Positions 46,789 to 54,712 of a stretch of DNA of 64,000 nucleotides are shown piece after piece. The stretch is from an uncultured Pseudomonadota bacterium (GTDB lineage Bacteria; Pseudomonadota; Gammaproteobacteria; Steroidobacterales; Steroidobacteraceae). The stretch is taken from assembly GCA_903927005.1 (NCBI GenBank), contig CAIYLH010000079.1, positions 1-64,000 of the forward strand, in the 5' to 3' direction. The translations under genes were made by a program, and so were the position numbers. Position 1 is the first letter of the stretch. Every line of letters starts with the position of its first letter. The notes below the pieces were generated by a model. The model had not been told where the DNA came from, ran no database searches, and was given only the letters and a program-made list of their open reading frames with translations.

Positions 46789-47356
46789 TGGATTTCCCTT
46801 TCGTTTTTGTTGCCACTTCCTTGCAGCGCAGACGGCTTAGCCCTTGCCAAGCGATCGAAAACGACTATCCGTCGCGTCTGGCCGGAGTCGCCTAGCGGAA
46901 AACGGCACGGGAATTTCTGGGTGTTGCCTCGCGTACGCGTGCAACAGCGCGAGTCGGAAATAGCGCCAGGCGGCGCGAAACCGACACCGCGGAGGTGTGG
47001 ACGCAGCATGCGAAGCAACACTGCGCCTGTGTCGCGACTCCATTCGACTTCACCAGCGGTTCGATGCTACGCCCACAAAGGACGCGCTTGGCGACAAATT
47101 TTTCCGTAGCACGCACAGGCCTACTCCTGCCCGTCGCACGACTTCGACAGAACAGCAGCGCCCGGCCAGGCCAGACCAGCCGCACTGCAACAACGAGCAC
47201 CCGAAGAGACCGTGGCTAAAGACCAGCGCCGCAGCAGTCACTCCATCTGCGCGCGAGCGAATCAGTTCCCCTATCCCCGCTTTCAATGCATAGCGCTTGC
47301 CTTCGTCGTGACATTCGGTACCTTGTGAGCATGAGGATCTTTCCCTGCGAGGCACG
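46789..47356. other. 568-base gene-free region
   Basis: This is the longest gene-free stretch in the right half. Several short frames are open on both strands, but none has a signal peptide, ribosome site or recognisable domain. It presumably carries divergent promoters for the exported HELSE protein and the glycosidase-like gene. CATGAGGATCTTTCC followed by GCGAGGCACG precedes the ATG at 47357. Confidence 0.35.
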
Positions 47357-48397
47357 ATGCCTATCGACGACCTGATCACCCGCAGCCTCCGCATCGAAAC
47401 CTGCTACGGCAGCATGCGGCCCGCCAAGGTTGTTGGCCTTGACGGCAGGGGCCCGCGACCGGGCGGCCTCAGGAATGCACCGCTAAAAATGCTGGGTCTG
47501 GCGGGCCCACTGGGAACCCGTAGCGGCGTGTTCGCGGACGTACCAGACATCTTCTACGGCAACCCGAATGACGAATGCGTTTGGAACGCCATTCCGGCCG
47601 CAGCGCCTGAGGCAATTGTTATTGCGCTGGCTACCGCACAGGAAATGGCACTAACGCTCACCACCGGCTACGAAGGCGAAGGTGGCAAGGCGATGAACTA
47701 CCAATCTCTGGGCGATAATTTCGACGGTCAGGGCATGTCGTTCGGACTGATCCAGTGGAACTTCGGCCAGAACACGCTCGGCCCACTGCTGCTGAAGATG
47801 CTCAACGCTGATGCGACGGCGTTCGAGGCCTGCTTTGGCAAGGGAACCGACTTCGCGACGCTGAAGACCGCCCTAGAAGGCAGCAAGCAAGCCGACCAAC
47901 TCGCCTGGACCGCGGCAGCAATCAAGACCAACCGCCTGGCATGGCAGTCTGCCTTCCGCGCCGTCGGCGCGAACGACACGTTCAATCGCATACAGCGCGA
48001 ACAGGCGGCTGGCCAGTACCACCCCATCGTGGTCAATTCGGTCGAATCGCTACGAGGGATATCCCCGGACCTCCTGAAGACGATTGAATTTCGCAGTTAT
48101 GCCGCACTTTTTGATACCGCCGTGCAACAAAACGGCACGGTCGCGGCAGCCGCAGCGATCAAGGCCAGGGTCACCAAGGAGAAACCGACGACGCAGATCG
48201 AACTGCTAAAAATTGCAGTCACGGAGCGTGCCCGCAAGGCGAATGATCGCTGGGTTGCCGACTGCATGAGTCGGCGGCTAGGCCTGCTTGCCGGGGAAGC
48301 GGTCAAGGCGACGGAACACGAGATCACCGCCACACGCAACAACCCGGGCTTCTCGCTTATCGCCAGTTACGGAACCGCCAATGTCGCCGGCTTTTAG
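47357..48397 (+). CDS. cytoplasmic glycosidase-like protein, candidate T6SS effector
   Basis: The 346-residue protein has no signal peptide or membrane helix. Its core, TTGYEGEGGKAMNYQ and LGDNFDGQGMSFGLIQWNFG (about 102-137), has the shape of a lysozyme/chitosanase-like active site: Glu106 or Glu108 as acid, then a D-G-Q-G-x-S-F-G-x-x-Q-W loop with Asp123, as in GH46-type enzymes. A peptidoglycan or polysaccharide hydrolase is the likely activity. The next gene overlaps it by 17 bases and encodes an exported protein, and the T6SS operon lies 3 kb away. Without a leader, T6SS delivery is a good inference but is not shown. Confidence 0.55.
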   Translation: MPIDDLITRSLRIETCYGSMRPAKVVGLDGRGPRPGGLRNAPLKMLGLAGPLGTRSGVFADVPDIFYGNPNDECVWNAIPAAAPEAIVIALATAQEMALTLTTGYEGEGGKAMNYQSLGDNFDGQGMSFGLIQWNFGQNTLGPLLLKMLNADATAFEACFGKGTDFATLKTALEGSKQADQLAWTAAAIKTNRLAWQSAFRAVGANDTFNRIQREQAAGQYHPIVVNSVESLRGISPDLLKTIEFRSYAALFDTAVQQNGTVAAAAAIKARVTKEKPTTQIELLKIAVTERARKANDRWVADCMSRRLGLLAGEAVKATEHEITATRNNPGFSLIASYGTANVAGF

Positions 48398-49208
48398 CAT
48401 TTGGCTAGCACTGGCGCTCACCGCGCGTGCGGCGGTATCTGCTGCAGACGCACCCGCGACGCCGCCGATCGCACCGTTCGAATGCAGCGGACAAGTCTGC
48501 GGCTTCAACGTCCTCGCCGCCTCGCTCGTCACCGCTCCTTGCGAGGGACGCTCGTTGCTCGTCGCCTACAGCCAAACCAACGGGTCCGCACTGGTGCAGT
48601 GTGCAGATCCAGCCAGGGCTTCTGACAACCTCGTCTACGTATTCGATAGAAGCTCCAGCGGCGGCCCCGTTTACGAACTCGAAGGCGCCCGCTATGTCAC
48701 CACAGCGTTTCTGCTGCAGGCTGCGACCGAAGGTGTACCGGACCGCTTCGGCGCCGTGCCGCTATGCCGCGTAGCAGGCGCGGCGGTCAGCGGCGAGCTG
48801 ACTTTGCTGATCAAGGAGCCGAACAGCGGCAACAGCAGCCCCTACTGCTATCGCCTCTATCGGGTCGCCCACAGTGCCGGCCGGGTCGCCGTTGTGGTCG
48901 AAGGCGCAACAGCCCCTGCACCGGCCGCAGACGGCCGCGTACGGTGGGCCAAACTGACCGCACGCCTGCTGCCCTACATGAACAACGCCGTCTCGCCTGT
49001 CGCGAGCGCGGCCAAGATCGGCGTCGCTAAGGCACGTCTGTACACGCGTCCTGAGGCGTCGGCGACCACACGCATGTATCTGACCCGGGGCGACGCGGTG
49101 ACCCTCCTGGCCGCCGACAGCGGCACCGGCTGGAGCCGCGTCCGGTACACCGGCAAGTCCGGCAAGCCCATCGACCGCTGGATCCGTACCGCGCAACTCA
49201 CACAGTAG
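48381..49208 (+). CDS. exported SH3-domain protein, candidate immunity protein
   Basis: ATG 48381 overlaps the end of the glycosidase-like gene by 17 bases; it gives 275 residues with a signal peptide (about 1-20, ending VSAA). Two or three cysteine pairs (ECSGQVCGF, CEGRSLL, LCRV, YCYRL) suggest disulfides. The last 65 residues form a bacterial SH3-like domain, KARLYTRPEASATTRMYLTR to GWSRVRYTGKSGKP, a fold that binds peptidoglycan-related ligands. Tight coupling with a leaderless hydrolase gene is how periplasmic immunity proteins of cell-wall-degrading T6SS effectors are encoded. The SH3 domain could also simply anchor it to the wall. Confidence 0.55.
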   Translation: MSPAFSIWLALALTARAAVSAADAPATPPIAPFECSGQVCGFNVLAASLVTAPCEGRSLLVAYSQTNGSALVQCADPARASDNLVYVFDRSSSGGPVYELEGARYVTTAFLLQAATEGVPDRFGAVPLCRVAGAAVSGELTLLIKEPNSGNSSPYCYRLYRVAHSAGRVAVVVEGATAPAPAADGRVRWAKLTARLLPYMNNAVSPVASAAKIGVAKARLYTRPEASATTRMYLTRGDAVTLLAADSGTGWSRVRYTGKSGKPIDRWIRTAQLTQ

Positions 49209-49422
49209 CGCACACCCGCCAGCGGCGGCCGTGACGGTTACTCCCCAAGCCGCGCAAAACGTGCAATCGATAGTGCGGCGGCCTCACACCCGTCACGGCA
49301 AGCACCGCTTCAGTGAGTCGGCAACTTTCTGTCAATAGGTACTTGCGCGATGTCGCCGATCTACGACAATATTAAGTCATGTGAGGGGGCGCGCCAGCGC
49401 CCTATGCCAGGGGAGGCGCCTC

Positions 49423-49518
49423 GTGAACCGAGTAGGTACGGTCATTGATGGACTGTTGTTGTCGACCGGCGTGATGATGGTCAGCGCGGGCCTCTGCTCG
49501 CTGCTCCACCTGATCTGA
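49423..49518 (+). CDS. possible 31-residue membrane peptide
   Basis: GTG 49423 is preceded by GGGGAGGC at good spacing and opens a 31-codon frame: NRVGTVIDGLLLSTGVMMVS then AGLCSLLHLI. About 22 of these residues would make one transmembrane helix with a charged start. A hairpin (49547-49572) follows 29 bases later, and TTGCGC/CAATAT at 49343-49372 (18-base spacing) could be a weak promoter. This looks like a complete tiny transcription unit, but with no conservation to lean on it is only a candidate. Confidence 0.4.
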   Translation: MNRVGTVIDGLLLSTGVMMVSAGLCSLLHLI

Positions 49519-49546
49519 TCCGGCCGAGCACGCGCTGACGTTCGCG

Positions 49547-49572
49547 CCCGGCCACCGCCGTGCGTGGCCGGG
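49547..49572. terminator. 9-bp GC hairpin
   Basis: CCCGGCCAC (49547-49555) and GTGGCCGGG (49564-49572) are perfectly complementary around an 8-base loop. It separates the possible small peptide gene from the convergent TPR-methyltransferase (stop 49632). No U-tract follows on either strand. Confidence 0.5.
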
Positions 49573-49631
49573 TCATTGACGCCTAATCCGTTGCTGCGGC
49601 AGGCGCCTAGCCCGCACGGAACGGCGTCAGC

Positions 49632-50840
49632 TCACGCCGCCAAGCGACCGGTTACCAGCCAGCCGGCGACCTCGGCAGCCTTCTCCATCCGCAGCGTCTC
49701 GCGCTGGATCGACACCACGACAAAGCCGCCCTGCTGCAGCGTGCGCTCGAGGTACGCGCGACCATGTTCGTAGCGGCCGCTGGGTGCGAGACGATAATCC
49801 AGAGCCTCGTTTTCTGAACCCAGAGCCTCGACCGTAAAAATAAACCATCCATCCGGACGCAGGCAGGTGGCCGCAGCGGCCGTCGGCTCGGCAAGATCGC
49901 CGAAGTACACAAGTGTGTCGGCCGAAATAATCGCGTCATAGCTGCCAGGGCGCTCGCGCATGGTCGCGGACAACTCGCCCACAAGCAGCTCGTCGTAGAC
50001 GCCACGCGCGCGCGCCAAATCAACCATCTTGTCCGACAGGTCGACGCCATCGAGCCGGTTGGCGAACGGCTTGAGCAGTGGCCCGCACAGGCCTGTGCCG
50101 CAACCTGCATCGAGAATCGCAAGATTACCGGCAGCTGCGTCAAGCTGGGCTTCGACCGCAGCGAGCATCAACTTCGGGGCGCGATAGCCAAGACCGGTTA
50201 GGCTCTCGTCGAAGCTGGCGGCATAGCCGTTGAACAGGTCACGCACGTACTGATCCCCGGCTCGCGCCGGGGCCGACACCTCATCGCCCCCAGTGGCCGC
50301 CAGCATGTGCCGTGGCACCGGATTGTCCGGCGACATCGCGAGCCATGCCCGGTAGGTGTTGCGAGCCCTTTCGATGTCTCCTACCCGATAGCAGAGGCGC
50401 CCGAGGTATTGATACGCCTCCTCGTACTCTGGTCTGGCCGCGACAATCTTCTCGAGAGCGGCGATAGATTCGTCCTTCCTGCCCAGGCGTGCCAGCAGCC
50501 GGGCGTAGTTGTACCAGGCCTGGTGCATCTCCGGCGCAAGGCGCAGGGCCGTCTCGTACGCGCTACAGCCACCCTCCACGTCACCCATCGTCTTGAGGAT
50601 GTTGCCTAGACTATTCCACGCATGCGCGTTTTCTGGTCGTACGTCCAGCGACTCCCGGATCAGCGCGAGGCCCTCCAGCTGCTTTCCATTCTGGAACTTC
50701 AGCACGCCGAGGTAGTGCAGCGCATCCGGCTCAGTGGAGTCCGCTGCGAGCACCTCGCGGTAGATTGCCTCGGAGCCCTCCACGTTGCCCCGCTGATGCT
50801 CCTGCATTGCGCGCATCACCGTTGCTGTCAACGTTCCCAT
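49632..50840 (-). CDS. TPR-repeat SAM-dependent methyltransferase
   Basis: The 402-residue protein has about four to five TPR units in residues 10-175 (SEPDALHYLGVLKFQNGK, AHAWNSLGNILKTMGDVEGG, QAWYNYARLLARLGRKDESI, EEAYQYLGRLCYRVGDIERA). A class I methyltransferase domain follows, with motif I LDAGCGTG (243-250) and the acidic VDLS strand end. The substrate is unknown; TPR-fused methyltransferases of this type occur across proteobacteria. It follows tssH by 79 bases on the same strand, where vgrG would sit in Pseudomonas HSI-I, so it may be co-transcribed with the T6SS. Confidence 0.8.
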   Translation of the reverse strand: MGTLTATVMRAMQEHQRGNVEGSEAIYREVLAADSTEPDALHYLGVLKFQNGKQLEGLALIRESLDVRPENAHAWNSLGNILKTMGDVEGGCSAYETALRLAPEMHQAWYNYARLLARLGRKDESIAALEKIVAARPEYEEAYQYLGRLCYRVGDIERARNTYRAWLAMSPDNPVPRHMLAATGGDEVSAPARAGDQYVRDLFNGYAASFDESLTGLGYRAPKLMLAAVEAQLDAAAGNLAILDAGCGTGLCGPLLKPFANRLDGVDLSDKMVDLARARGVYDELLVGELSATMRERPGSYDAIISADTLVYFGDLAEPTAAAATCLRPDGWFIFTVEALGSENEALDYRLAPSGRYEHGRAYLERTLQQGGFVVVSIQRETLRMEKAAEVAGWLVTGRLAA

Positions 50841-50919
50841 AATCGGCCGACTCCGTTACGACTGCAGACAAGCCGATCCGCTGCCGCAGCAACAAGCTGC
50901 GGCCCGCCGGTCCACAACC

Positions 50920-53631
50920 TCATCCAAACGTATACGCCAGGTCACCGTCAGTCACGTGCACGGAGATACTCGCAGTCCCCTGCCCGATCGCCATTCGCTC
51001 CAGCAGCCCATGGCTGATACGTGGCAGCAGGGTATTTGTCAGGATTGCATCGATCATGCGCCCACCACTTTCCGGCTCCGTGCAGCGCGAAGAAATAAGT
51101 TTCACGACATCTTCGCTATAGCTGAGTTCTATCCCCTGGCCAGCTCGGACGCGCTTTACGACGCGGTCGAGCTGCAGGCGTATGATTCGGCCCACCATCT
51201 CATCAGAAAGCGGGTAGTACGGAATGGTGACGATACGACCGAGCAGGGCCGCCGGGAAGGTCTTGAGCAGCGGTACCCGCAGCGCCTTCGCGATACCCTC
51301 CGGGTCCGGCATCAGCTCCGGATCCTTGCACATGCTCATGATCATGTCCGTGCCGACGTTGGTCGTCAGGATGATCAGCGTGTTCTTAAAGTCGATCAGG
51401 CGACCCTCACCGTCCTCCATGACCCCCTTGTCGAACACCTGGAAGAAGATCTCGTGCACATCCGGATGCGCCTTCTCAACCTCATCCAGCAACACCACGC
51501 TGTAGGGCTTGCGCCGCACCGCCTCGGTCAGCACACCGCCCTCTCCATAGCCGACGTAGCCGGGCGGAGCACCCTTCAACGTGGACACCGAATGGGCCTC
51601 CTGGAACTCACTCATGTTGATGGTGATGAGGTTCTGCTCGCCACCGTAGAGCGCCTCAGCGAGGGTCAGCGCCGTTTCGGTCTTGCCGACGCCCGACGGG
51701 CCGGCCAGCATGAAGACGCCGATTGGCTTGCCCGGATTCTCAAGTCCGGCGCGCGCCGTCTGTACACGCTTTGCGACCATCTCCAGCGCATGATCCTGCC
51801 CGATCACTCGCTGGCCTAGCGACTTTGCGAGATTCAGAACCGACGCGATTTCGTCCTTGACCATCCGGCCCACCGGAATTCCCGTCCAGTCGGCAACCAC
51901 CGATCCCACCGCCTGCTCATCAACGCAGGGCAGCACGAGAGGATTCTCGCCCTGCAGGGTCGCGAGTTCCGCCTGCAGCACACCGAGCCGCGCGCGCGCC
52001 GAAACCGCATCAAATGCTGGGGCGCCATCAGCCGCTGGCAGCATCGCTGCCTCGTCGGGCGCCGCCTCCACCTTACCCACCGCCTCACGCAACTGGCCAC
52101 GCAGCGCAAGAATCTCATCGACCAGCGTTTTCTCAGCCTTCCATGCCTGCGTTAGCGTCTCGAGTTGCGCCCTTTCGGATTCGATGGAGGCGGCAACAGA
52201 TGTACCGCGGGTTCCGACGTCGATGCCGATCACGCGCTCACGCTCGATGATCGCCGCTTCTGTTTCAAGCGCTTCGATGCGTCGCTGCGAGTTTTCGACT
52301 GCCGCGGGCATGGCATGGTGGCTGACCGCAACACGCGCACAGGCCGTGTCCAGCAAACTGACCGCCTTGTCCGGTAGCTGGCGGTCTGGAATATAGCGAT
52401 GGGAGAGCCGCACTGCGGCCTCAAGCGCCTCATCCAGCACCTGGACCCGGTGATGCTTCTCCATCACAGAACACACGCCGCGCATCATCAACAAGCCCTT
52501 CTGTTCGTCCGGCTCCTCCACCTTGATGGTCTGGAAGCGCCGCGTCAGCGCCGGGTCTTTCTCGATGTACTTCTTGTATTCGGACCACGTGGTCGCACCA
52601 ATGGTGCGCAAAGTGCCGCGTGCAAGCGCGGGCTTGAGCAGATTGGCGGCGTCGCCCGTGCCCGCCGCACCGCCAGCGCCGACCAGGGTATGGATCTCGT
52701 CGATGAACAACACAATCGGCTTGGGCGAGGCCTGCACCTCGTCAATGACCTGCCGTAAACGCTGTTCGAACTCTCCCTTCATGCTGGCGCCGGCCTGCAG
52801 AAGACCGACGTCAAGCGCCAGCAGCGAGACGTCCTTCAGCATCGGCGGGGCATCGCCGAGTGCAATACGTCGCGCGAAGCCCTCGACCACTGCCGTCTTG
52901 CCGACACCGGCCTCACCAGTAAGGATGGGATTGTTCTGACGACGACGCATCAGAATATCGACGATCTGGCGGATCTCGTCGTCGCGTCCCACCACCGGAT
53001 CTATCTTGCCGTCTCGCGCCTGCTGCGTAAGGTCCACCGTGAAGCGCTTAAGCGCCTCGCCACGGCCCATTTGCGCTGGCGCCATGGAGCCGCTGGCCTC
53101 GCCGGGAGCGGCTCCACCAGCAACTGCAGATCCATCAAAGGCCGACGCATTATCCTCTGGTGAGCCGTCACAGATACTGGCGAAGTCGTCGCTAAGCGCC
53201 TCCACCTTTACCTTCTCGAACTCACGCGAGATACCAAGCAGCGCTGCCCGAAGGCTACGGGTCTTCAGCATGCCCACCAGCCACGTCCCGGTGCGCACCT
53301 GGCCTTCGCCAAACAGCAGCGTCGCGTACACCCAACCCCGCTCGACCGACTCCTCAAGATTGGCCGCGAGGTCAGAGATCGCGGTTGCGCCGCGCGGCAG
53401 CCTATCCAGTGAATCAGTCAGATCCTTCGCCACCCGAGCCGGCTCGAGATTGAAGTGCCGGATGATGCGATGCAGGTCGGAGTCTTGTAACTGCAGCAAC
53501 TGGTGCAGCCAGTGACCGATCTCAACGTTCGGATTTCCCCGCATCTTGCAAAAGACGGTCGCGCTCTCAATACCGCGATACGCGATCTTGTTGAGCTTGC
53601 CGAAAAGTGCCGCCCTACCGATATCTGCCAT
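50920..53631 (-). CDS. tssH: T6SS ATPase ClpV (TssH)
   Basis: From ATG 53631, behind GGAGAGATC, the protein has 903 residues; the earlier frame start at 53814 lies in the tssG gene and is not used. N-domain (1-165), first AAA+ with Walker A GEAGVGKT (239-246) and Walker B VLFIDE (307-312), a coiled middle domain and second AAA+ with GPSGVGKT (644-651) are complete. ClpV disassembles the contracted TssB/TssC sheath for reuse. It is the last T6SS gene of the operon; a 52-base gap separates it from tssG. Confidence 0.95.
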   Translation of the reverse strand: MADIGRAALFGKLNKIAYRGIESATVFCKMRGNPNVEIGHWLHQLLQLQDSDLHRIIRHFNLEPARVAKDLTDSLDRLPRGATAISDLAANLEESVERGWVYATLLFGEGQVRTGTWLVGMLKTRSLRAALLGISREFEKVKVEALSDDFASICDGSPEDNASAFDGSAVAGGAAPGEASGSMAPAQMGRGEALKRFTVDLTQQARDGKIDPVVGRDDEIRQIVDILMRRRQNNPILTGEAGVGKTAVVEGFARRIALGDAPPMLKDVSLLALDVGLLQAGASMKGEFEQRLRQVIDEVQASPKPIVLFIDEIHTLVGAGGAAGTGDAANLLKPALARGTLRTIGATTWSEYKKYIEKDPALTRRFQTIKVEEPDEQKGLLMMRGVCSVMEKHHRVQVLDEALEAAVRLSHRYIPDRQLPDKAVSLLDTACARVAVSHHAMPAAVENSQRRIEALETEAAIIERERVIGIDVGTRGTSVAASIESERAQLETLTQAWKAEKTLVDEILALRGQLREAVGKVEAAPDEAAMLPAADGAPAFDAVSARARLGVLQAELATLQGENPLVLPCVDEQAVGSVVADWTGIPVGRMVKDEIASVLNLAKSLGQRVIGQDHALEMVAKRVQTARAGLENPGKPIGVFMLAGPSGVGKTETALTLAEALYGGEQNLITINMSEFQEAHSVSTLKGAPPGYVGYGEGGVLTEAVRRKPYSVVLLDEVEKAHPDVHEIFFQVFDKGVMEDGEGRLIDFKNTLIILTTNVGTDMIMSMCKDPELMPDPEGIAKALRVPLLKTFPAALLGRIVTIPYYPLSDEMVGRIIRLQLDRVVKRVRAGQGIELSYSEDVVKLISSRCTEPESGGRMIDAILTNTLLPRISHGLLERMAIGQGTASISVHVTDGDLAYTFG

Positions 53632-53683
53632 GATCTCTCCAGAAGCCCTAAGGTCCACATGGCGGACCGGGCGGTTGCCTAAT

Positions 53684-54712
53684 TCAGTGCTGAGTTCTGC
53701 GTTCGCGCAGCGTGACGATCCCGGGCGCGACCCCGTCCGGTGCAAGCCAGGAATTCCAGCCAAGCTTGCCGGCCACCCCCAGCTGCGTGCGCGGCACCTC
53801 GGCCGGGCGCACAACGAGCTTCAGCTCCCAACCCAGTTCATCGGCAAGATAGTTGCGGATGATGGTACCGATGACGTTCAGTCGATGACCGTCGGGCAGC
53901 AGGGACTCCAGATCGGCGCGCCCGATTGGCCCTGCGACGATGCGAAACCGGTGGCTCACGCTCCAGGCGGCCTCGCCAATGATCGTGTCGACGCCGAGCC
54001 GACCCTCCACGCCGAGGCCCACCCCAAGCTGCAACTGCACGCCGCGGCCCAGTTCCAGCCACTCGCCCGCGTATTCCTCGATCCGCACTGGCAGAGCGAA
54101 GTAGTCAACCAGCATCGCCTCCAGCCCCTCCGGCGTACGGGCCGACGAGGCGAGCCATCCGGAGAAGTAGCGCTTGGAGGAATCGCTCCAATCGTCGCGG
54201 CCGCGCATCGACGGCAGTCCGAGGCCGATCAATGAATCGACGTAGCCCCCAAAACGGTCGGAGTCAGGCCGATCGCCCCCCACCGCCGGCCGGGAAGTCG
54301 CCCACGCGCGGTAGAGCAGGGAGATAAGCCGGTGATGGAAAAGATCGGCGAAACGGGCGAAGGTCGGGTCACGGGCGATGACAAGGCGGTCGTACGCGTA
54401 TTCCGTCAGATGCAGCGGAAGCGGGCTGTTTGGCCCGAACATTCCAAAGAACACCTGCCATAGCTGAGCCGGCGCCTGCTCGGTCGCAGGAACAAAGCGA
54501 TCCAACGGCGTGGGCGCGAACCGCATCGATGGCATCTGCCGTAAGCGGACGGCGTCCTGTTGCGGCCGTACCGACTCTCCCAACCGTTCCCGATCGGAGT
54601 ATGCGCACTCCAGGCGTCGCAACGCCTCATACGGGTCGAAGCGGATCGCGTCCGCCTCAAGGCCGTCGAGTGCGCTCAGAGTGCCGGTCGGCGGCCGGTA
54701 CGGGGTAGCCAT
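53684..54712 (-). CDS. tssG: T6SS baseplate protein TssG (ImpH/VasB)
   Basis: The 342-residue protein begins MATPYRPPTGTLSALDGLEA and shows the family features: RFDPYEALRRLECAY with REALGES-type continuation, a central LPLHLTEYAYDR segment and the terminal PEGL/EELW-like block. TssG forms, with TssF and TssK, the wedge of the T6SS baseplate. Its start lies inside tssF by 37 bases, suggesting translational coupling. No key part appears missing. Confidence 0.93.
   Translation of the reverse strand: MATPYRPPTGTLSALDGLEADAIRFDPYEALRRLECAYSDRERLGESVRPQQDAVRLRQMPSMRFAPTPLDRFVPATEQAPAQLWQVFFGMFGPNSPLPLHLTEYAYDRLVIARDPTFARFADLFHHRLISLLYRAWATSRPAVGGDRPDSDRFGGYVDSLIGLGLPSMRGRDDWSDSSKRYFSGWLASSARTPEGLEAMLVDYFALPVRIEEYAGEWLELGRGVQLQLGVGLGVEGRLGVDTIIGEAAWSVSHRFRIVAGPIGRADLESLLPDGHRLNVIGTIIRNYLADELGWELKLVVRPAEVPRTQLGVAGKLGWNSWLAPDGVAPGIVTLRERRTQH

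Noticed and set aside
53632-53814. Extended N-terminus of ClpV starting at 53814
   Set aside because: The first 61 residues are unlike any ClpV, overlap tssG, and the ATG at 53631 has a good GGAGAG site.
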